Shown here piece by piece: positions 58,578 to 64,000 of a stretch of 64,000 bases of DNA. This stretch comes from Hoeflea sp. (GTDB lineage: Bacteria; Pseudomonadota; Alphaproteobacteria; Rhizobiales; Rhizobiaceae): positions 1 through 64,000 of the forward strand of contig JAHRFE010000004.1 of NCBI GenBank assembly GCA_019084245.1, given 5' to 3'. Position 1 is the first letter of the stretch. Every line of letters begins with the position of its first letter. The notes beneath the pieces were generated by a model, which did not search any database, had not been told where the DNA came from, and worked only from the letters and a program-made list of their open reading frames with translations. The position numbers and the translations under genes were made by a program.

Positions 58578-60152
58578 ATGACCGTAAGAGCAGCCGCATC
58601 AGCAATCGATCTCGCAAAAACGGCGCCGTTCGCACTGGGACTTGCCACCGTGCTGCCGTCCTCCTGCGAGATCTCCGCTGCCGGCCAGACCGTCAGCGTC
58701 GAGCCGCGGGTGATGCAGGTGCTGGTGGCGCTGGCCCAACGCCAAGGCGAGACGGTAACGCGCGACGACCTGATCGCTCAATGCTGGCGCGGCGTGGTCG
58801 TCGGTGAAGACGCGATCCAGCGCTGTATCGGGCGTCTGCGCAAGACGGCGGCTGTGGTCGGCGGCTTCGAGATCCAGACGCTGAACCGTGTCGGCTACCG
58901 GCTGCGGCAAATTCCAGCCGCAGCGGAGGCCGCCAACTCCCCTCCTGCCGCGGGCACACATGACAAGCGCCCGACGATTGTCGTTGTCGACATGCAGGTC
59001 TTCGCCGCCGGGTCCGAGGTCGAAACCTTCGCACAAATCCTGGCGCAGGACCTCAGCGCGGCGCTTTCACTCAACCGGGATCTTCACGTTCTCGCCGCGC
59101 ATGCCACGGTGTCGCGGGTGGCGGCGACGAAGGAATGGTCTTCCGGCGCGGCGGGCCTGAGATACATTGCGCAAGGCACGCTTCGGCGCATGGGCGAGCA
59201 TTATCGGCTCGGCTTCCAGCTGCTCGAGGCGGCAAGCGCGCGCATGCTGTGGGCGCACCGGGTAGACCTCGCCGACATCGACACGCCGTCGGACGATCTG
59301 GTCATCGATCTTGCCGGACGGATGTCGACGGAGGTGATGCGGCGGGAGGCCGACCGGGTGCTGCGCAGCGCCGACGAACTCACCGCCTGGGAATGCGTCG
59401 TGCGCGCCAACACCGCCTACCAGCATATCAGCCTTGATAACCTGCCGTTTGCCATCTCCGAATCGCGGCGAGCGGTGCAACTCGACCCGAACTATGCCGC
59501 GGCCCACGCAGCACTCGCCAACGGGCTGGCGGCAAGCTACGAAGTCGGCGGGGCGCGCGATGTCGCACTCGTCGCGGAGTCCCAGTTTCATTGCGACCGC
59601 GCCATGGCGCTCGATCCCAACGATCCCGCGGTGATGATGTGGGTGGCCAATGCGCTGAGCATGACGACGCGGCCGCCGAAGGGATTGGAGCTTGCCCGGC
59701 GCGCCGCCGAACTCGCGCCAACCAACCCGATCGCCCATCTCTATCTGGCGCGGCAATATCTTTTTCTCGGCCAGCCGGAAGAGGCGATGGCCTGCCTTGC
59801 CGAGCATGAACGGGTGGCGCCTTTGTTTCCCTGGCAGTACTTCATCGCGTTCAACAAGGCGTTCGCCCACTTCATGGCGGGACGCCTGGACGAGGCAAAA
59901 AGCGAAATCGACAGAGCCGCCCTGCTCAATCCCGGATACGCCTACACCTGGATCGCCAAGACCATCCTCGCCACGATGGCGGGACAGTCGGAGGAAGCGC
60001 TCGAAGCGGTCAAACGTCTGCGCCACCTGGAAGGCGACGATTCGCTCGACCTGCAACTTGCCCGCATCGCGCACAGCTATCCGGAGGGGCCCGTGCGTTC
60101 GACCTTGCAGGCCATCATCGCTGATGCTTGGGGCCGTTTCCCTGTGAACTGA
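58578..60152 (+). CDS. CadC-like winged-helix regulator with TPR domain
   Basis: A 524-residue protein. Residues about 25-110 are an OmpR/CadC-type winged helix (VEPRVMQVLVALAQRQGETVTRDDLIAQCWRG...VQRCIGRLRK, TLNRVGYRL). Then comes an adenylyl-cyclase-associated type middle region (IVVVDMQVF...LRYIAQGTLRRMG) and TPR helices from about 260 to the end (LPFAISESRRAVQLDPNYAAAHAALANGL). There is no transmembrane segment, so it is cytoplasmic rather than membrane-bound like CadC. The ATG at 58578 with GGAGG upstream is chosen; the frame is open back to 56829 but the upstream part is antisense to the TPR gene. The 177-base divergent gap is the expected target region. Confidence 0.82.
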   Translation: MTVRAAASAIDLAKTAPFALGLATVLPSSCEISAAGQTVSVEPRVMQVLVALAQRQGETVTRDDLIAQCWRGVVVGEDAIQRCIGRLRKTAAVVGGFEIQTLNRVGYRLRQIPAAAEAANSPPAAGTHDKRPTIVVVDMQVFAAGSEVETFAQILAQDLSAALSLNRDLHVLAAHATVSRVAATKEWSSGAAGLRYIAQGTLRRMGEHYRLGFQLLEAASARMLWAHRVDLADIDTPSDDLVIDLAGRMSTEVMRREADRVLRSADELTAWECVVRANTAYQHISLDNLPFAISESRRAVQLDPNYAAAHAALANGLAASYEVGGARDVALVAESQFHCDRAMALDPNDPAVMMWVANALSMTTRPPKGLELARRAAELAPTNPIAHLYLARQYLFLGQPEEAMACLAEHERVAPLFPWQYFIAFNKAFAHFMAGRLDEAKSEIDRAALLNPGYAYTWIAKTILATMAGQSEEALEAVKRLRHLEGDDSLDLQLARIAHSYPEGPVRSTLQAIIADAWGRFPVN

Positions 60153-60307
60153 GCCAGCGTGCCCTTGCCGCTTGAAACTCGGCGTCAGTCGACCTGACAG
60201 CAGTCATCAGGTGCACCTCATTTCTTCAGTGAACAAGAACCGGCGGATGAACGGATTGAAGAGCCAGCCGACCAACGGCAGCGGCCCGACCGCAAATTGC
60301 GCCCACG

Positions 60308-61339
60308 TCACCCGCGCGCAAATTCCGGAATCTGGAACCGTTTGCGGTAGGCCCCCGGCGTCATCCCCGTGGTGCGCTTGAACAGGCGGCGGAAAAAAGC
60401 GGCGTCTTCGTAACCGACGCGCCAGCTGATCTCGTCGACCGGCGAACCGGTGCGTTCGAGACGGCGTTTGGCGTCCTCTATCCGAAGGCGCTGGACGTAG
60501 GCGAGAGGCGCAAGCCCTGTCGCGTCGACGAAGCGGCGCTTGAAGGTGCGCTCGGCAAGCTTCGAGCGCTTGATCATTTCGTCGACGGGGTTGGCGACCG
60601 AGAAGTTTGTCGCCAGCCATTCCTGCGCGTTCGTGATCTCGGCGTCGCCATGGTCGTTGCGGCCCTCGAAGATCATGTAGGGGGTCAGCCCATCCTGATG
60701 CCATTGCAGCGCGAACATGCGCGCGACCTCCTGCGCAACCGTAGCGCCGACATGATGGGCGATGAGATAGAGCACCATGTCGTGCCAGGTGTTGGACGCG
60801 CCCGAGCTGACCAGATCCTCGCGCGTGCCCGAGATCACTAGAACACGCTCGGGGTGAATTGGCACGGCGGGATAGCAGGCTGCGAACTGGCTTGCGTATC
60901 CGAAATGGACGGTCGCGTCCTTCCCGTCAAAAAGCCCGGTCTCCGCCAGCAGGAAGACGCCTGAACAGGCCGAACACAGCCGCGCGCCGCCATGATGCAT
61001 GCGCTTGATCCAGTCGACCAAACTCGGGTAGCGGCCCGTCTCCCACCCGCCGGGTCTGAGCAGGACTGACGGGACAATGAGGATGTCGCATGCCGTTATG
61101 TTCTCAATTGCATGCTGCACATCGATGGGAACGCCACTGGCAAGCCGCAACGGCCCTGACTGCTCGCCGACGATCTCGATGGTGAAGGGGTGTTCGGCAC
61201 CGGGGCTGGCGATTCCCATCGTCGAAACCCCGTTCATGACGTCGTAGATCCCGGCCAACGTCGAAATGACTGCATCGGGCAACGCGACGATGCAGACCCG
61301 AAGGGGTGACGAAGCGTGCTGGGTGATCTGCTGGGACAT
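60308..61339 (-). CDS. GlxA-family transcriptional regulator (DJ-1/PfpI plus AraC domain)
   Basis: A 343-residue regulator. Residues about 10-190 form a DJ-1/PfpI-like sensor domain with the nucleophile-elbow cysteine in ARLCSACSGVFLLAETGLFDGK. Residues about 230-330 form an AraC/XylS double helix-turn-helix (KLAERTFKRRFVDATGLAPLAYVQRLRIEDAKRRLE, VGYEDAAFFRRLFKRTTGMTPGAYRKRF). Such proteins often control amine or betaine metabolism, but here the divergent neighbour is a methyltransferase gene. The start at 61339 has GGGAGG upstream. Confidence 0.9.
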   Translation of the reverse strand: MSQQITQHASSPLRVCIVALPDAVISTLAGIYDVMNGVSTMGIASPGAEHPFTIEIVGEQSGPLRLASGVPIDVQHAIENITACDILIVPSVLLRPGGWETGRYPSLVDWIKRMHHGGARLCSACSGVFLLAETGLFDGKDATVHFGYASQFAACYPAVPIHPERVLVISGTREDLVSSGASNTWHDMVLYLIAHHVGATVAQEVARMFALQWHQDGLTPYMIFEGRNDHGDAEITNAQEWLATNFSVANPVDEMIKRSKLAERTFKRRFVDATGLAPLAYVQRLRIEDAKRRLERTGSPVDEISWRVGYEDAAFFRRLFKRTTGMTPGAYRKRFQIPEFARG

Positions 61340-61490
61340 CGCCACCTCCCGCGCAGCGCCACAAGAACTGGCCCCCAATTGGCACGAATGGACCTATTGC
61401 GGGCGAAAGCGGCTCTGTCGCGCAGCCTGCCTAATGACCTACACCACAGCCGCTTCTGAATGCAACTCAAACAGGTGAAGGAACACTTCG

Positions 61491-62560
61491 ATGCTGGATA
61501 CACCCAAGATCGATCAGGCAAGGCTCGAGGCCTTTGCAACACGCGCCATCAGCGACCTGACGGCCGGCTACACCGGCGTGATGGTGAGCCTCGGCAGCAA
61601 GCTTGGCCTTTACAAGGCCATGGCCGGCGCCGGTCCGCTGAGCGCCAAGGAAATTGCCAAGCGCGCCGGTTGCGCGGAGCGCTACGTGGCTGAATGGCTG
61701 AACGCCCAGGCCGCCGGCGGCTATCTCGCCTATCACGGGCTCAGCGACACCTATGAACTGCTGCCCGAGCAGGCGATGGTGCTGGCTGACGAGGACAGCC
61801 CGGTCTACATACCGCATGCCTGGAACGTGCCGGCGTCCATGTGGTTTGATGAGCCGAAGTCGCTTGAGGCTTTCCGGACCGGCAAGGGTGTCGCCTGGGG
61901 CGACCATGACCGGCGCCTGTCCTGCGGCTCGGCGGCGTTCTTCCGCAACGGCTATCGCGCCAACCTGGTTCAGCAATGGCTGCCGGCGCTGGACGGTGTC
62001 GTGGACCACTCGATGCCGGCATCGCGGTTGCCGACGTCGGCTGCGGCTATGGCCATTCGACGCTGCTGATGGCGCAGGCATTCCCGAACTCGCGTTTCCA
62101 CGGTTTCGACACCCATGCCGGCTCGCTCGACGAGGCGCGGCGCAATGCGGCGGCCGCGGGGGTTGCCGGTCGCGTCGAGTTCTCGCTCACACGGGCCGAC
62201 GATTATCCCGATGGCGGCTACGGACTGATTTGTTTCTTCGACATCCTTCACGATCTGGGCGATCCGGTCGCGGCAGCCCGCCATGCGGAAAAGACCCTTG
62301 CACCGGGCGGCACGGTGCTGCTGGTCGAGCCGTTCGCGCAAGACCAAGTCAAGGACAATCTCTCCCCGGTTGCGCAGCTCTATTATTCAGCGTCGACCAC
62401 GATCTGTTGCGCGCACGCGGTGTCCGAAGGCGGCGCCATGGTGCTGGGCGCGCAAGCAGGCCAGGCGCGTCTGGCCGACGTGTTCCGCAAGGCCGGCTTC
62501 ACCCATTTCCGCCGCGCCGCGGAAACCCCTTTCAACTTCATCTTCGAGGTGCGGCGCTGA
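61491..62560 (+). pseudogene. SAM-dependent methyltransferase split by a frameshift
   Basis: Two overlapping frames give one class I methyltransferase of about 355 residues. Frame one (61491 to about 62010) is the N-terminal winged-helix substrate/dimer domain (MVSLGSKLGLYKAMAGAGPL, RYVAEWLNAQAAGGYL). Frame two (to 62560) has the SAM motif VADVGCGYGHSTLLMAQAFP, the acidic FHGFDTH and ICFFDILHDLG. The frame shifts by one base near 62005-62016 (around GTGGACCACTCGATGCC). Both halves are otherwise intact, so the change is recent or an assembly error. Similar proteins include Rv2258c-type enzymes. The gene is divergent from the GlxA regulator, 151 bases apart. Confidence 0.75.
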
Positions 62561-62600
62561 GGCGCCGCATCCCCTCGGCCAGACTGAGAAAGACATACCG

Positions 62601-63191
62601 ATGACACCCGCCATAACCATGCTTCGCTTCTTCATTCGCCGCGCCCGCCCGGCCGACATCCCGTCGATCCGGGCCATGCAGGAGCGCTCGATGTGGATCC
62701 TCGGCGGCCCTTATTACCAGGACGAAGAGATCGCCGGGTTCCTCACCCGCTACGGGACGATGGAGGACGCCGTCGTCGCTGAAGGCCATTTCTTCGTCGC
62801 CGAGAACCCGGCCGGCAAGATCCTCGGCAGCGGAGGCTGGGCGCACAGGCAGCCGGCCTATGCAAAAAGGTTGGGCAAGAGCACCCGGACAGAGGCCTTG
62901 CCCACCGTTCAAGGACTCTTCGTCGACCCTGCAGCGGCGCGGCGCGGCATTGCATCGTCGATCATGACTCACATCGAACGCGATGCGCGCGATCATTGCG
63001 TGCGGGACATCGCCCTGACGGCAACTCTCTCCGGCGCCGCACTCTTTGAGAGGCTCGGGTATCTGACCGGGGTGCGCGAACAACTGCCGCTGAAGAACAG
63101 CAGCAGCTTCGGCTGCATCCGGATGACGAAGCAGCTCGAGAGGTCCCGGGACCTGATCCCGGAGTCGGTGTACTGGCGGTTTTCAGCCTGA
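62601..63191 (+). CDS. GNAT-family N-acetyltransferase
   Basis: A 196-residue acetyl-CoA-dependent transferase: FIRRARPADIPSIRAMQERS start, then LFVDPAAARRGIASSIMTHIERDARD with the (Q/R)-x-x-G-x-(G/A) pyrophosphate-binding loop (RRGIAS), and ALFERLGYL. The substrate is unknown. It starts 40 bases after the methyltransferase stop, likely in the same transcript. The ribosome site is weak (GAGAAAG). Confidence 0.85.
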   Translation: MTPAITMLRFFIRRARPADIPSIRAMQERSMWILGGPYYQDEEIAGFLTRYGTMEDAVVAEGHFFVAENPAGKILGSGGWAHRQPAYAKRLGKSTRTEALPTVQGLFVDPAAARRGIASSIMTHIERDARDHCVRDIALTATLSGAALFERLGYLTGVREQLPLKNSSSFGCIRMTKQLERSRDLIPESVYWRFSA

Positions 63192-63357
63192 ACTCGGTCC
63201 GACGGCAACAAGCTTAGACGCGTCGATCGACTGAAACCGGTTCGCCTGCGCCAAGCCCTGACCCGAACCAATCGCTCGGGGTCGGCAGCTTGCGCGCCAT
63301 CAATGCCCCAGCGAACCGAAACGCCAACCGGACCAACGACCTGAACTTCCTGACTTC

Positions 63358-63428
63358 GCAGCGTGAAGGGCGCGCGGAGACAGACCGATCTGCCCTTCGA
63401 TCAACAAGCAACACCAAGGAAAAGACCC
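63358..63428 (+). promoter_or_regulatory. Duplicated hairpin leader, copy 1
   Basis: Arms GAAGGGC (63365-63371) and GCCCTTC (63392-63398) enclose 20 bases. The ribosome site and the DUF1127 ATG follow 30 bases later. The same sequence and spacing recur at 63669-63739. Confidence 0.65.
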
Positions 63429-63611
63429 ATGAGAACGACCATTGCTCGCGCGGCGACCAAAGCCGCAACGACCCTGCTCCGATTGCACCGCACGCGGCGC
63501 AATGCCTGGATGCTGAGCAGGCTCTCCGATGCCGAGCTCAAGGACATCGGCCTGAGACGATCCGACATCCCATTTGTCGCATCCGGTGCGAGAGAACACT
63601 TCGCAGACTGA
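63429..63611 (+). CDS. DUF1127 domain protein, 60 aa
   Basis: Encodes an Arg-rich helix (LHRTRRNAWMLSRLSDAELKDIGLRRSDIPF) ending in the classic DUF1127 signature LxDxxLxDIGLxRxDI. It is 60 residues with AAGGAAA before the ATG. A second DUF1127 gene occurs at 56898. Such proteins are often strongly expressed and regulated post-transcriptionally; here the leader carries a hairpin shared with the next gene. Confidence 0.9.
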   Translation: MRTTIARAATKAATTLLRLHRTRRNAWMLSRLSDAELKDIGLRRSDIPFVASGAREHFAD

Positions 63612-63668
63612 CTATGCAGATCTCTGCGAAAACCCCACCCGGCCCAAGACCCGGTTGGTTCCCTGCTC

Positions 63669-63739
63669 AGCGCGTGAAGGGCGCGCGGAGACGGACAACC
63701 CTGCCCTTCGTTCAAGTGAAAGACACAAGGAAAACGACA
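63669..63739 (+). promoter_or_regulatory. Duplicated hairpin leader, copy 2
   Basis: GAAGGGC (63676-63682) and GCCCTTC (63703-63709) enclose 20 bases, 30 bases before the ATG, as in copy 1. Identity between copies is highest from the GTGAAGGGC arm through GCGCGGAGAC and in the second arm. Confidence 0.65.
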
Positions 63740-64000
63740 ATGAAAAAGACGTTTGCAATCGCGACGCTTGCCGCCGCAACCCTGATGGGCGCCGTCTCCT
63801 TCGCCTCAGCGCAGGACCTGCCCTCGGTCGAGGACACCTACAAGGACATCGAAGCGACGTTCGGCGTCGTGCCGGGCCACTTCAAGTCCTATCCGCCAAC
63901 CGGCGTCGCAGGCGCATGGGCCATGACCAAGGGGTTGGTGGTCGACCCCGCCAACAAGCTGGAGCCGAAGGTGAAGTCGCTCATCGGTCTCGCAGTCGCG
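63740..64000 (+). CDS. Secreted carboxymuconolactone-decarboxylase-like protein (cut by window edge)
   Basis: The first 87 codons are visible. A clear Sec signal peptide (KKTFAIATLAAATLMGAVSFASA, cleavage before QDLPS) is followed by EDTYKDIEATFGVVPGHFKSYPPTGVAGAWAMTKGL and KLEPKVKSLIGLAVA. The latter pattern is that of AhpD/CMD-type proteins just before their active-site Cys pair, which lies beyond the window. A periplasmic peroxidase-like or decarboxylase-like role is possible but cannot be checked. AAGGAAAA precedes the start. Confidence 0.65.
   Translation, partial: MKKTFAIATLAAATLMGAVSFASAQDLPSVEDTYKDIEATFGVVPGHFKSYPPTGVAGAWAMTKGLVVDPANKLEPKVKSLIGLAVA

Noticed and set aside
60207..60311. 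Small minus-strand frame (GTG overlapping the glxA-type stop) ending FNPFIRRFLFTEEMRCT
   Set aside because: Only about 34 codons, hydrophobic stretch but no family similarity; possibly the tail of a lost gene, not enough to annotate.

Overview
The window is a stretch of alphaproteobacterial chromosome, most likely from the order Hyphomicrobiales (Rhizobiales), in or near the Rhizobiaceae/Hoeflea group. This assignment is inferred from gene content and order. The clues are a nuoA-N block running into birA, rnj, mce, a DUF1467 gene, proS and a lolC/lolD pair; a suf operon starting with a second cysteine desulfurase and preceded by an Irr-type (ICE) palindrome; a NuoE with a long helix-hairpin-helix tail; and DUF1127 and DUF6481 small proteins. 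GC is high throughout except at two short foreign-looking spots.

Layout. Positions 1-654 hold the 5' end of an IS5-family transposase inserted into an ImmA/IrrE-type metallopeptidase gene, leaving it headless. Positions 655-1931 are noncoding and full of palindromic repeats. From 1932 to 12587 all genes are on the minus strand: a DUF6481 protein, a periplasmic glycerophosphodiesterase, SelO, MsrA, MsrB, and the TamB/TamA outer-membrane assembly pair. A GcvT-family FAD oxidoreductase lies divergently at 12884-15439.

The suf Fe-S assembly operon occupies 15790-24071 (minus), transcribed sufS2-sufB-two small genes-a frameshifted DoxX gene-sufC-sufD-sufS-sufT-sufA. An alpha/beta hydrolase with a clear terminator sits divergently beyond it. 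Next comes an atypical two-gene islet (25217-27124) encoding a PD-(D/E)XK-like nuclease and a HEPN-like protein, transcribed divergently; it is the best candidate for an undescribed (defence-like) system.

From 27390 to 51244 lies a long minus-strand block: lolD, lolC, proS, a candidate sRNA on the opposite strand, three small genes, rnj, birA, and the complete 14-gene complex I operon with two extra genes inside it. tRNA-Asp and tRNA-Val follow. The tRNA-Val is trailed by the N-terminal stub of a tyrosine integrase, a scar of an integrative element, and then a lactate-permease-family gene.

The last 10 kb is accessory or regulatory: an HWE histidine kinase, a truncated Crp/Fnr gene, a TTC38-like TPR protein with a DUF1127 partner opposite a CadC-like/TPR regulator, a GlxA-type regulator, a frameshifted methyltransferase, a GNAT acetyltransferase, and two genes (a DUF1127 protein and a secreted protein cut by the window edge) that share a duplicated hairpin leader.

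Functionally the core supplies respiration (Nuo), Fe-S clusters for it (Suf), methionine-sulfoxide repair (Msr), lipoprotein export (Lol) and outer-membrane biogenesis (Tam).
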